From Baffinella frigidus (taxonomy: Eukaryota; Cryptophyceae; Cryptomonadales; Baffinellaceae), in contig MU646402.1 in NCBI GenBank assembly GCA_026770585.1, positions 42,639 to 56,631 on the forward strand: a DNA stretch of 13,993 nt, given 5' to 3'. Shown here one piece after another: positions 5,355 through 11,555 of the stretch (positions within the stretch are counted from its first letter, which is position 1; each line of letters starts with the position of its first letter). The notes under the pieces were generated by a model that was given only the letters and a program-made list of their open reading frames with translations, was not told the origin of the DNA and did not search any database. A program made the translations under genes and the position numbers.

Positions 5355-5880
5355 CTGTTTTTGGGGTACGGTATATTTCTGGGTCTGTTTGGGGGGTGAT
5401 GTCCGTTTCAGGGACTGTATGGGGGGTGGGGTATGTTTCAAGGCCTGTATGGGGGGTGGGGTATGTTTCAAGGCCTGTATGGGGGGTGAGGGTGTTGAGG
5501 GACCGGACCATGCCCAGGTTCGAAATGCGTTTCAGCACCTGTTTTTGGGGTACGGTATATTTCAGCAGCTGTTTTGGGGGTACGGTATATTTCAAGGACT
5601 GTTTGGGGGGTAAGGTATATTTCTGGATCTGTTTGGGGGGTGAGGTCCCTTTCAGGGACTGCTTGGGGGGTCAAGTCCGTTTCAGCACCTATTTTGGGGG
5701 TAAGGTATGTTTCAGCACCTGTTTCGGGGGTGGGGCATATTTCGGGGACTGTTTGGGGGGTGAGGTCCGTTTCACTGTATGGGGGGTAAGGTATATTTCA
5801 GGGACTGTTGAGGGGGTGAAGTCCGTTTCAGGGACTGTATGGGGGTTGATGTCCTTTTCAGCACCTGTTTTGGGGGCGAG
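5340..5880. repeat. 30-bp minisatellite
   Basis: About 17 units of 30 bp, plus-strand consensus near TTTCAGGGACTGTTTGGGG + GGTGAGGTCCG, with a sub-type TTTCAGCACCTGTTTTGGGG + GTACGGTATAT. The sub-type read on the minus strand is CCCAAAACAG + GTGCTGAAA, identical in form to the acceptor and first codons of the exon at 5268-5354. Because 30 is a multiple of three, every frame free of stops in one unit stays open, producing spurious open frames of up to 181 codons. The plus strand is rich in runs of 4-7 G and could form G-quadruplexes. Confidence 0.85.
5491..5538 (-). pseudogene. Truncated duplicate of the module exon inside the minisatellite
   Basis: The minus strand encodes V-L-K-R-I-S-N-L-G-M-V-R-S-L-N-T, 16 codons nearly identical to the start of the exon at 5268-5354. 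Just before the tryptophan it changes into minisatellite sequence (T-P-H-T-G). The upstream acceptor CCAAAAACAG is intact but there is no exon-like 3' end. It looks like a recombination product between exon and minisatellite. Confidence 0.55.
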
Positions 5881-6031
5881 ATTGACCAAACCCAGAAGAT
5901 TATGTCTATCTGTCTCCATCCGGTGGGTTGCCTATTCATAAGTTGACCATTCATAAGCTGCTGGGTTTGACCTTGTGCACAGCGCTGGATGCTCGAAGGC
6001 GCTAGCACCCTCGCCTGTCGTCTGCTCCCAG

Positions 6032-6150
6032 CCACACAGCGGACTTTGAAAAGATTTCGAATAATCCTTAAGCGATATGACCTACGACCCTACGGTAGGC
6101 AATCCGTAGGGACGTAGGGGGGGTTCCTACGGATAAGGTAACGAACACTC
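6032..6150. mobile_element. Foldback family D, partial copy
   Basis: It starts CCACACAGCGGACTTTGAAA, then AATAATCCTTAAGCGATA, the CCTACGGTAGGCAATCCGTA module and CCTACGGATAAGGTAACG. It lacks the distal end seen at 5075-5100. A mirrored partial copy follows at about 6500-6600. Confidence 0.45.
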
Positions 6151-6463
6151 GGGCTGAGTGTGACCTTGTCCATCGCGCTGGATGCCATTCCACACTTTCA
6201 GGGCACAGTCACGAGGTTGAAACACCCTATCCTGGTACATGTTTTTACAACCCCACATGTAAATAGGCCCTCTAGCATTCTAAAGTAGAGGGCGACCTTG
6301 TCCGGTTGGTTGACTATTCATAAGTTGATTATGCATAAGTTGCTGGGTGTGACCTTGTCCATCGCGCTGGATTCTCAAAGGTGCTGGCGGCCCTCGCCTG
6401 TCGCCCTCCCTCACCAATTTTGCATTTTTGCGGCGGGCAACTCCTCGGCAAACCATTCTAATA

Positions 6464-6493
6464 AAGGAGGAGGAGGAGGAGGAGGAGGCGGCG
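6464..6493. repeat. GGA microsatellite grading into GGC
   Basis: AGGAGG repeats followed by CGGCGGCGG, directly next to the truncated end of a foldback family D copy. The 30-bp tract explains the poly-G and poly-P runs in the open frames here. Confidence 0.8.
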
Positions 6494-6499
6494 GCGCGA

Positions 6500-6600
6500 T
6501 CCGTAGGAACCCCCCCAATGTCCCTACGGATTGCCTACCGTAGGGTCGTACGTCGTATCGCTTAAGGGTTATTCGAAATCCCTTCGAAGTTCGTTGTGTG
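6500..6600. mobile_element. Foldback family D, partial copy, inverted
   Basis: The reverse complement of the 6032-6130 segment: CCGTAGGAACCCCCC, then CCTACGGATTGCCTACCGTA, ATCGCTTAAGGGTTATTCGA and the end TTCGTTGTGTGG. The outer part beyond GATCCGTAGG is replaced by the microsatellite. Confidence 0.45.
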
Positions 6601-6671
6601 GCTGGGTCTGACCTTGTCCATCGCGCTGGATGCTCGAAGGAGCTCGCGGCCCTCCCCTGTCGTCTGCTCCC

Positions 6672-7137
6672 ACCATACCCTGTCACGGATTGGGGTTCAG
6701 GGTTCAGAGTTGAGGGTACAAAAAACCTAGCCGCAGTTTCCAGCCCTCGAGCATTTAATTTAAATGAGCATTTAATTCTCATGAGTATTTAATTTGGATA
6801 ATTGGCGGGATTGGATCCAGCCAGCAAAACCGGAAGGGTGATTTCACGTCGCTCTGCTCAGGCATCCTAGCTCTGTCCGAGCAAAGTTGGGCGCGTCATA
6901 CAATACCAGTTAGGTCAGACGTCTAATCATTATTAGTTAAAGAGCAGGGACTCCAGCACAAATTAAATCCATTTAATTTAAATACATTTCGAATTGAATA
7001 CATCACACGAGCGATGTCCATCCCCTCTGCGCATAGGTTCGTATACAGTGAATGATATATGTATGTAACAATATTGGTATAATGACAGTAACTCTGGCTC
7101 CCTGCCATAACTTGTTCATCATAACATGGTAACGTGA
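6672..7137. other. AT-richer stretch, no gene recognised
   Basis: Contains short telomere-like units at about 6690-6715 and three ATTTAATT-type repeats near 6750-6800, with two more near 6965-6985. Open frames are short and lack domains. No W-module, paired splice motifs or long inverted repeat were seen. Confidence 0.4.
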
Positions 7138-7391
7138 CACCTGCAGGTGTGTTGGACACACCTGCAACCGTAAAATTACATGTGTGTCCAACACGGCCAC
7201 AGTTGAAGGAGTGCTGGACACAGTTGAAGGTGTGTTTGACACGTATGAAGGAGTGTTGGGCACACTGGGAGGAGTGTTGGACACATTTGAAAGAGTGTTG
7301 GGCACACCTTCACGTGTGTCCAACACACGTGAAGGTCTGTTAGACACACCGCAATGTGTTTTGGGCACAGTCGAAGGAGTGTTGGGCACAC
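7138..7391. repeat. 21-bp minisatellite, left array
   Basis: Units resemble GAAGGAGTGTTGGGCACAC with a period of 21 bp. Some units are in the opposite orientation, giving a perfect hairpin at 7306-7336 (14-bp arms around CCA). It directly follows, on the minus strand, the donor GTGTGC of the exon at 7392-7447, so it is the start of that intron. The unit is a multiple of three and so creates long 7-residue-repeat open frames that are not genes. Confidence 0.85.
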
Positions 7392-7447
7392 CTGAAGGCG
7401 TCGCCGAGCGTGTCGTTGCGCAGCTGCGATATCACCTTCATCCGCAC
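7392..7447 (-). CDS. Sfi1-like module exon ending in phase 2
   Basis: The minus strand reads TGGTGTGAGTAG, then V-R-M-K-V-I-S-Q-L-R-N-D-T-L-G-D-A-F plus two bases (AG), then GTGTGC. The exon stops just after the A-F of the A-F-x-x-W motif, so the tryptophan would come from the next exon. A partial copy of the start, with acceptor CTCGCAG, is at 7854-7879. The donor and following minisatellite are of the same kind as in the 11-13 kb cassettes. I did not find the matching phase-2 downstream exon. Confidence 0.5.
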
Positions 7448-7477
7448 CTACTCACACCAGGTTTAGGGTTCATGATT

Positions 7478-7575
7478 TAGGGTCCATCTACTAGTAGGGT
7501 CCATCTACGAGCGTGTGGTCCTTCTACGAGCTTAGGGTCCATCTACGAGTGTAGGGTTGAGGGTCCATCTACGAG
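7478..7575. repeat. Short tandem repeat GGTCCATCTACGAG
   Basis: Five imperfect copies of TAGGGTCCATCTACGAG with spacers of 3-10 bp, embedded in telomere-like sequence. Function unknown. It lies in the inferred intron upstream (minus sense) of the exon at 7392-7447. Confidence 0.7.
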
Positions 7576-7611
7576 TAAAGTTGATTATCACTCTGGTAAC
7601 ATGCCAGGTTC

Positions 7612-7720
7612 ACCAGGTTTTGGGTATAGGGTTCAGGGTTCAGGGTTTAGGGTTTAGGGTTTAGGGTTTAGGGTGTAGGGTTTAGGATTTAGGGTTAAGG
7701 GATTATGGTTCAGGGTTCAG
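7612..7720 (+). repeat. Telomere-like array
   Basis: Six or more good TTTAGGG or TTCAGGG units in register, the least degenerate stretch in the window, flanked by degenerate units on both sides. A short tract in the opposite orientation (CCCTAAACCCTATACACTAA) lies at 7797-7843, so the two could pair. Confidence 0.85.
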
Positions 7721-7853
7721 GTTAGAGGTGATCTGTCCCCCGAGGCGGGCCTTCCAGACGGTGTTCACTCAGAGGGTACTCCCACCGACGACAAATCCAA
7801 ACCCTTAACCCGCAACCCTAAACCCTATACACTAAACCCTGAACGACAAATCC

Positions 7854-7879
7854 GGCTGCGATATCACCTTCATGCGCAC
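7854..7879 (-). pseudogene. Fragment of a module exon start
   Basis: The minus strand reads ACCTCGCAG, then V-R-M-K-V-I-S-Q, identical to the start of the exon at 7392-7447. The match then ends abruptly at a GACAAATCC motif that also occurs at 7789. It has an intact acceptor and no remaining module. Confidence 0.5.
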
Positions 7880-8063
7880 CTGCGAGGTGGTTTGGGGATT
7901 GGGGTTTGAGGTTTGGGGTTTAGGGTGCTGGCGCTGGTTGTGTGGGCAATAAAACACCAACCTCTGCGGTTGGGCGGCATCTCCACCCTAGCACACCACA
8001 CACCAAAGCCTAACATGGCATAAACAGTGGGACAAATACTGGTGTATTCCGAGATGAGGTTGG

Positions 8064-8407
8064 ATGGCTACTTCTTTCTCCCCCCTCCTCCCCTCCCTCT
8101 CTCTCTGCCCCCCTCTGCCGCGCTCTCTCTCCCTCGCTCTCTCCCTCTCTCTCTCTCTCTCCCTCTCTCCCTCTCTCTCTCTCTCCCTCCCTCTTTCCCT
8201 CTCTCTCTCTCTGGGTGGCTACCTCAGCGTGTTCGGCGAGACCTTCGACCCATCGCTCAAAGGCAGACGCCGCTGCTTGATGCTGCACCCGCCAGACCCT
8301 CCTTCGCTTTCTCCTCGCTCACTCTATCCCCTTCGCTCCCTCCCCTCACTCCCTCTCTCTCCCTCCCAACCTCTCTCTCTCTCCCCCCCCCCCCTCTCTC
8401 CCTCCCT

Positions 8408-8438
<31 letters not shown>

Positions 8439-8460
8439 CCTCTCGCGCGCTCTCTCTGGG
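8064..8460. repeat. CT/GA microsatellite introns, two tracts
   Basis: Imperfect (CT)n and CCCT tracts at 8080-8212 and 8320-8456 flank the exon at 8223-8282. On the coding (minus) strand they are GA-rich, unlike most introns here. Each intron begins GTAGCCACCCAGAGAGAG on the minus strand. A degenerate third start, GTAGCCATCC, lies at about 8071-8080. Long leucine/serine open frames on the plus strand are artefacts of the repeat. Confidence 0.8.
8223..8282 (-). CDS. Sfi1-like module exon, A-F-E-R-W type, copy 2
   Basis: The minus strand reads CTGGCGGGTGCAG, then H-Q-A-A-A-S-A-F-E-R-W-V-E-G-L-A-E-H-A-E, then GTAGCC. It is 20 codons in phase 0. A-A-A-x-A-F-E-R-W is the strongest form of the module in the window. 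Codons just upstream (W-R-V-Q) remain open and in frame, so the true exon may begin earlier. The sister exon at 8468-8527 differs at only a few residues. Exon and GA-rich intron were duplicated together with a period of 245 bp. Confidence 0.6.
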
Positions 8461-8467
8461 TGGCTAC

Positions 8468-8527
8468 CTCAGCGTGCTCTGCGAGTGCTTCGACCCATCG
8501 CTCAAAGGCAGACGCCGCTGCTTGGTT
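8468..8527 (-). CDS. Sfi1-like module exon, A-F-E-R-W type, copy 1
   Basis: The minus strand reads GGCGAATGCAG, then N-Q-A-A-A-S-A-F-E-R-W-V-E-A-L-A-E-H-A-E, then GTAGCC. It is 20 codons, phase 0 at both ends. Upstream codons I-M-W-R-M-Q are in frame, so an earlier acceptor (for example CAAATGCCAG near 8560) would give a complete R-M-Q-N module in one exon. The MQ|N break matches the junction seen between the 99-nt exons at 11-12.6 kb, which supports the boundary chosen. Confidence 0.6.
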
Positions 8528-8565
8528 CTGCATTCGCCACATGATCCTGTGGCACCTGGCATTTG

Positions 8566-8864
8566 GGTGGGATGTAGGGTGTGGGGTTTAGGTGTTTTGG
8601 GGGGTGAGGTGGGACTTGGAGATCAGGGTTCAGGGCTTGGGGCATGGGGTTCAGGGCTTGGGGCATGGGGTTTGGAGTTTGGGGATTGGGGGTTGGGGCT
8701 TGGGGCATGGGGTTCAGAGTTTAGGGTTTGGGGTTTAGAGGTTGGGGGTTTCGGTTTGGTTTAAATTCGGAGGGGAGGTTGGGTTTGGGATTGAAGGTTT
8801 GAGAATTGGGGTTCGGGGTTTGGGGTTTAGGGTGTGGGCTTCAAGATGCGGGGTTCAGGGTTTC
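8566..8864 (+). repeat. Degenerate telomere-like array, GGGCTTGGGGCATGG variant
   Basis: TTTGGGG, TTCAGGG and TTAGGG units are mixed with several copies of GGGCTTGGGGCATGGGGTT at about 8636-8715. G-rich on the plus strand. In the minus-strand sense this lies upstream of the exon at 8468-8527. Confidence 0.8.
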
Positions 8865-9120
8865 GGGTGGGAGAGAGCGGAGACATCAAGAGATGAGAGT
8901 GAGAGACATGGGAGAAGAGAAAACAGACAGAGGCGAGAGACGATAGAGCAGAGAGATGAGTGTGTGTGTGAGAGAGAGAGAGAGGGGAGAGAAGAGAGAA
9001 CAGACAGAGGGTTGAGGGAGGGGCGGGTGGGAGTGAGCGGAGACATCAAGAGATGAGAGTGGGAGACAAGGGAGAAGAAATAACAGAGGGGGGTGAAAAG
9101 AGAACAGATAGAGAGGGGGG
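8865..9120. repeat. GA-rich tandem duplication, 160-bp period
   Basis: GGGTGGGAGAGAGCGGAGAC + ATCAAGAGATGAGAGTG starts at 8865 and recurs at 9025 with few changes. The interval and flanks are GAGA-rich. On the minus strand this is a CT-rich tract downstream of the possible module at 9134-9229. No coding function is supported. Confidence 0.75.
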
Positions 9121-9133
9121 TGGGGGTAGACAG

Positions 9134-9229
9134 CTTGCGGACGCGCCCCTGTTCACCCGCGTTCTCCCTCCACCTGCATCCAGAGAGATGGCATAAGCTC
9201 ACGTAGAAGAGCACCTTCAACTTAGCAGC
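9134..9229 (-). CDS. Possible Sfi1-like module
   Basis: The minus strand has an uninterrupted frame reading A-A-K-L-K-V-L-F-Y-V-S-L-C-H-L-S, then G-C-R-W-R-E-N-A-G-E-Q-G-R-V-R-K. The K-V-L and W-R-E spacing fits the module, but A-F is absent. A CTGGATGCAG lies inside and could be an acceptor. Related W-R-E-K-A-G-E and W-R-A-N pieces, each after TGGA-TGCAG-like sequence, occur near 9605 and 9430. K-V-L-S-N-V-S-L-C-H-P recurs at about 9355-9387 on the other side of the multi-hairpin element. Exon edges are not certain. Confidence 0.35.
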
Positions 9230-9356
9230 CACTGGGAGCTTCACGGATACAGTCCATCTAAACTATTTGTGCTAGACTCGTATCCATCGCCCTGGAACCT
9301 AACCGGAATTTCACCATGAATTCAAAGTGAAAAGGTCCTCGGTCGCTGCTAAGTGG
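9219..9356. other. 139-bp multi-hairpin element, copy 2
   Basis: The outer arms are ACTTAGCAGC and GCTGCTAAGTGG. Hairpin 1 pairs GGATAC (9245-9250) with GTATCC (9280-9285). Hairpin 2 pairs TTTCAC (9309-9314) with GTGAAA (9327-9332) around TGAATTCA. The loop segment CATCTAAAC is identical to copy 1 at 3343-3481, whereas hairpin 2 has a different sequence. About 30 bp of GATGGCATAAGCTCACG-type sequence is directly repeated on both flanks. Confidence 0.6.
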
Positions 9357-9472
9357 ATGACATAAGCTCACGTTAGAGAGGACCTTACAACGTCAATTTG
9401 TATGCCTGGAACGTGACTGAGAACGTTCGCCCTCCACTTGCATTCCAAGGAGAACCTTTCATCCGAGAACTT

Positions 9473-9585
9473 GTTTGATCTAATTACTTGTTGGTCATGT
9501 ATATTTCTAACGAAATTATTTACCATTACAAGAATGATGATGACGTGTGGAAAGTTTTCATTGCCAACAAGTAATTAAATCAAAC
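9473..9585. mobile_element. 113-bp foldback element
   Basis: The ends GTTTGATCTAATTACTTGTT and AACAAGTAATTAAATCAAAC are inverted repeats with one mismatch in the first 22 bases. The interior is AT-rich and unpaired. It lies between two W-R-x-type pieces with CTCCACCTGCATCC-like flanks. No target duplication was identified and it is a single copy in the window. Confidence 0.65.
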
Positions 9586-9661
9586 GCTCGTGTTCTCCAG
9601 CTTTCTCCCTCCACCTGCATCCAGAGGAGACCTTTGACTAACCTGCGGTTTCTAGGTCGCT

Positions 9662-9826
9662 GACGTTTCGATCCGTGTACTACACTTCAAAATCGCGTAT
9701 TTTAAACTCCTAAAAGAGAGTGTGATCAAGTTCTACAGGAGCAGTATCTCAACGCACCGGCTCGATCCGTGTTCTGCAAATCAACCCAGCGTATTTATCA
9801 ACGCCTAAAATATAGTTGTGAAGTTG
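9662..9826. repeat. Degenerate direct repeat, offset about 97 bp
   Basis: TCGATCCGTGT followed by CTAC/CTGC, AAATC, CGTATTT and CCTAAAA appears at about 9668-9730 and again at 9764-9826. No coding module or inverted repeat was seen. Confidence 0.5.
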
Positions 9827-9930
9827 TATCCCTTAAGTGACCAACGGGCGAATAATCGCCCGTGGAAGCCCTAGGCAGGTCCTAGGGCCCTACGGTAGGG
9901 CGTATGAGCCTACTGGTCACTTAAAGGATA
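9827..9930. mobile_element. 104-bp foldback element, family B copy 3
   Basis: The ends TATCCCTTAAGTGACCA and TGGTCACTTAAAGGATA are flanked or included by TA on both sides, giving the clearest TA target in the family. The core CCCTAGGCAGGTCCTAGGGC and CCCTACGGTAGGGC modules are inverted relative to copies 1 and 2. Confidence 0.75.
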
Positions 9931-9958
9931 GGAAGAGTCCTATGGGCGGGTAGCGTAC

Positions 9959-10017
9959 GATTCGAAGGCCTTGGCGATGGAGAGGTTTAGCATCCTTCGC
10001 CGCACCGAATCCAGCAC
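9959..10017 (-). CDS. Sfi1-like module exon ending in phase 2
   Basis: The minus strand reads ACCCTGGACCAG, then V-L-D-S-V-R-R-R-M-L-N-L-S-I-A-K-A-F-E plus two bases, then GTACGC. R-R-M-L-N-x-S-I-A-x-A-F is a textbook match to the module, and the exon stops before the tryptophan, as at 7392-7447. Foldback family B copies sit on both sides. The upstream one ends only about 12 bases from the acceptor, so any branch point for this exon must lie inside the mobile element. The open frame continues past the donor as S-Y-A-T-R-P. Confidence 0.55.
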
Positions 10018-10028
10018 CTGGTCCAGGG

Positions 10029-10132
10029 TATCCCTTAAGTGACCATAGGGTGAATATTCGCCCTAACTCGCCCTAGGCAGGTCCTAGGGCCCTACCGTAG
10101 GGCGTATGAGCCTACTGGTCACTTAAGGGATT
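10029..10132. mobile_element. 104-bp foldback element, family B copy 4
   Basis: The ends TATCCCTTAAGTGACCA and TGGTCACTTAAGGGAT match copy 3. The flanks are TA on the left and TT on the right. It sits immediately upstream (minus sense) of a module exon. The orientation of the internal modules is as in copy 3. Confidence 0.75.
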
Positions 10133-10157
10133 TAATTTAATTTTTGTGTCTTGGTGA

Positions 10158-10245
10158 ACTTTGCGGTTCAGGGGTTTGAGATCAGGGGTTGAAATTTAGG
10201 GTTTATAGCTTAGCGTTTAGGGTCTAGAGTTTAGGGTTTAGGAGC
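10158..10245 (+). repeat. Degenerate telomere-like tract
   Basis: TTTAGGG, TTTATAG, TTTAGCG and TCTAGAG units. On the minus strand it follows a possible donor GTGCTC at about 10251, after C-S-P-Q, so it may be intronic. Confidence 0.6.
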
Positions 10246-10271
10246 ACCTGAGGCGAGCAGCGCCCGTTTTT

Positions 10272-10376
10272 ATAACACTATTAGTCAGCACAACAATACT
10301 ATTAGTCAGCAGTATAACACTACTAGTCAGCACAACAATACTATTAGTCAGCAAAATAACACTATTAGTCAGCAAA
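10272..10376. repeat. About 21-bp tandem repeat ending in TTAGTCAGCA
   Basis: Five imperfect copies of ATAACACTATTAGTCAGCA, alternating with AACAATACTATTAGTCAGCA. It differs from the 21-bp minisatellite at 11-13 kb in sequence and is AT-rich. No function is visible. Confidence 0.85.
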
Positions 10377-10861
10377 TCCACCAACCCTCACGGAAGGACC
10401 AAATCCATTGATTTCGAACTGTTCCCAAAAGTCGATTTTGTGCCAAGATTGGGACTCGAGTTGACACAGAGACCCCAGATCTGGGGTCTCTGCAAGGTGA
10501 ATCTGAGGTGTGGAAATCGACGATTTAGTCTTTCTTTGAGGGTTGGTGGAGATGACGATGCAGGTGCAAAAAAATCGATTTTGTTGGAGTCGGTGAATCG
10601 CGTGGGTGATTCGGGCTGAGGCGAGTCCGTCATAAGGTTGATAAACCATTGGATCACTCAACTTAAGGCTCGAGAGTAAATAAAGATGGAGCAGGTAGTT
10701 CACTGCCAGCCAGAACATTTCAGGGGTGTAGTAAAGACCCTTTCAAAACACAGCAATGGGTCTGGGACCCACACCATTGACTTAAGGCTGTAGCTACATG
10801 GGCAGTTGACTTAGTGAATTCGGGACGAAATTTCATGGCTGGCAGTGCAGTTTGGGCGTAC
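10377..10861. other. No convincing gene; one perfect palindrome
   Basis: A 26-nt perfect palindrome lies at 10467-10492, with the core CCCCAGATCTGGGG. A minus-strand open frame of 117 codons spans most of this stretch, but its product has no recognisable domain, it overlaps a second open frame, and I see no W-module. A smaller imperfect hairpin (CAATGGGTC / GACCCACACCATTG) is near 10751-10776. Confidence 0.4.
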
Positions 10862-10930
10862 CTTGGACTCGTGTTGGGCGTTATGAACCTTGGCCACCCA
10901 CGTCTCGAGCGCGGCGATGAGCGTCCCGTT
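10862..10930 (-). CDS. Sfi1-like cassette exon A (23 codons)
   Basis: The minus strand reads TGGCATCCGCAG, then N-G-T-L-I-A-A-L-E-T-W-V-A-K-V-H-N-A-Q-H-E-S-K, then GTACGC. It is the last (most 3') and shortest member of the cassette array. The first 16 residues match the 99-nt exons, and the basic tail is replaced by N-A-Q-H-E-S-K before a good donor (AAG, then GTACGC). The branch-point-like CCCTAAC is at 10954-10960, about 22 bases from the acceptor. Phase 0 at both ends. Confidence 0.6.
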
Positions 10931-11090
10931 CTGCGGATGCCACACCAGCCGCTGTTAGGGCCAGGAAGGTGTGTTCGACACACATAAAGGCGTGTTGAAC
11001 ACATAAAAGGTGTGTTGGGCACACGGTAACGTGTGTTGGACACAGTTGAAGGGGGTGTTGGACACACATGAAGGGTTGTTTTGGGCACAC
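10931..11090 (-). other. Inferred 160-nt intron with 21-bp minisatellite
   Basis: The minus strand starts GTGTGCCCAA and ends ATCCGCAG, with CCCTAAC near the acceptor. The middle (about 10967-11090) is a run of six 21-bp minisatellite units. The length is not a multiple of three, so unspliced read-through shifts frame. Confidence 0.5.
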
Positions 11091-11189
11091 CTGCATGCGC
11101 GTGACGACGCGCAAGCACACATCGCGCTGCCGCTGCTGTTCATGCACGTTGGCCACCCACCTCTCGAGCGCGCCGATGAGGGTGCCGTT
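11091..11189 (-). CDS. Sfi1-like cassette exon B (33 codons)
   Basis: The minus strand reads GTCACCCGCAG, then 99 nt, then GTGTGC. The peptide starts N-G-T-L-I-G-A-L-E-R-W-V-A-N-V and ends H-E-Q-Q-R-Q-R-D-V-C-L-R-V-V-T-R-M-Q. Joining successive exons gives R-M-Q|N-G-T-L-I-G-A-L-E-x-W, a continuous 33-residue repeat, close to the usual repeat length of Sfi1. The branch motif CCCTAAC is at 11213-11219. It differs from exons D and E at one to three residues, so the duplication is recent. Confidence 0.65.
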
Positions 11190-11221
11190 CTGCGGGTGAC
11201 ACGCCAGGCGATGTTAGGGCC

Positions 11222-11335
11222 AGGAAGGTGTGGTGGGCACACGTGGAGGTGTGTTGGGCACACATCAAGGGATGCTGGACACAGAGGAAGTGTGTTGGAC
11301 ACACATGAAGGGGTGTTCGGCGTATGCGTGATGAC
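11222..11335. repeat. 21-bp minisatellite array
   Basis: Five to six units like AGGTGTGTTGGGCACACATCA, lying in the inferred intron upstream (minus sense) of exon B. They end next to an orphan branch-point motif TACTAAC (minus strand, 11348-11354) that no longer has its exon. Confidence 0.8.
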
Positions 11336-11434
11336 ACACCAGCCGCTGTTAGTACCGGGGTGACTCGCGAACAAGGACCCGCACCATAGTGTTCTACGGC
11401 AGGGCCAGTCCCAGGAGCAAAGGACCACCCTCAC

Positions 11435-11449
11435 CATAAGCGTGCCGTT
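11435..11449 (-). pseudogene. Cassette exon C, remnant
   Basis: The minus strand has the full acceptor module: TACTAAC at 11473-11479, then TCATCCGCAG, then N-G-T-L-M. The match to the other cassette exons then stops and GTGAGG follows. Either this is a 15-nt micro-exon with an acceptable donor or, more likely, a copy whose body was lost. The sequence on toward 11355 is not W-module. Confidence 0.5.
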
Positions 11450-11472
11450 CTGCGGATGACAACTCCGGCGCT

Positions 11473-11479
11473 GTTAGTA
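11473..11479 (-). promoter_or_regulatory. TACTAAC branch-point motif
   Basis: The minus strand reads TACTAAC, the strict branch-point consensus known from yeast, 23 bases before the CCGCAG acceptor at 11450-11455. Related motifs occupy the same place before exons A and B (CCCTAAC), E (CTCTAAC) and D (TACTGAT). Orphan TACTAAC motifs at 11348-11354 and 12009-12015 mark lost exons. The consistent spacing supports these being real 3' splice regions. Confidence 0.55.
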
Positions 11480-11555
11480 ACAGGCGTTGCTAGTATGCAG
11501 GTATCAACCAGGCACCGGCATCAGTTATGCGGATGCCACACCCGCCGTTGTTATT

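Larger units (their letters stand above)
5960..6671. repeat. About 72-bp dispersed repeat, four copies
   Basis: Copies at 5960-6031, about 6159-6195 (partial), 6340-6412 and 6600-6671 share TGACCTTGTCCATCGCGCTG + GATGC; the longer ones also share CGCCTGTCGTCTGCTCCCA. The plus strand reads L-x-x-T-L-S-I-A-L-D-A, the minus strand A-S-S-F-E-H-P-A-R-W-T-R-S. Both loosely resemble the W-module, so the coding strand is ambiguous. Foldback family D copies abut two of these repeats. Confidence 0.6.

Noticed and set aside
5396-5941. 181-codon plus-strand open frame of 10-residue repeats
   Set aside because: It consists entirely of the 30-bp minisatellite. There is no signal peptide, no domain, and the exon evidence is on the minus strand.
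7741-7770. Minus-strand N-T-V-W-K-A-R-L-G as another W-module
   Set aside because: Too short: no A-F, an in-frame stop just upstream, and no donor.
8027-8764. 245-codon plus-strand open frame, leucine/serine-rich
   Set aside because: It is produced by CT microsatellites that lie in inferred introns. The conserved A-F-E-R-W modules and splice motifs are on the other strand.
10365-10718. 117-codon minus-strand open frame
   Set aside because: No recognisable domain, an overlapping rival frame, and no relation to the W-modules. The length is possible by chance.
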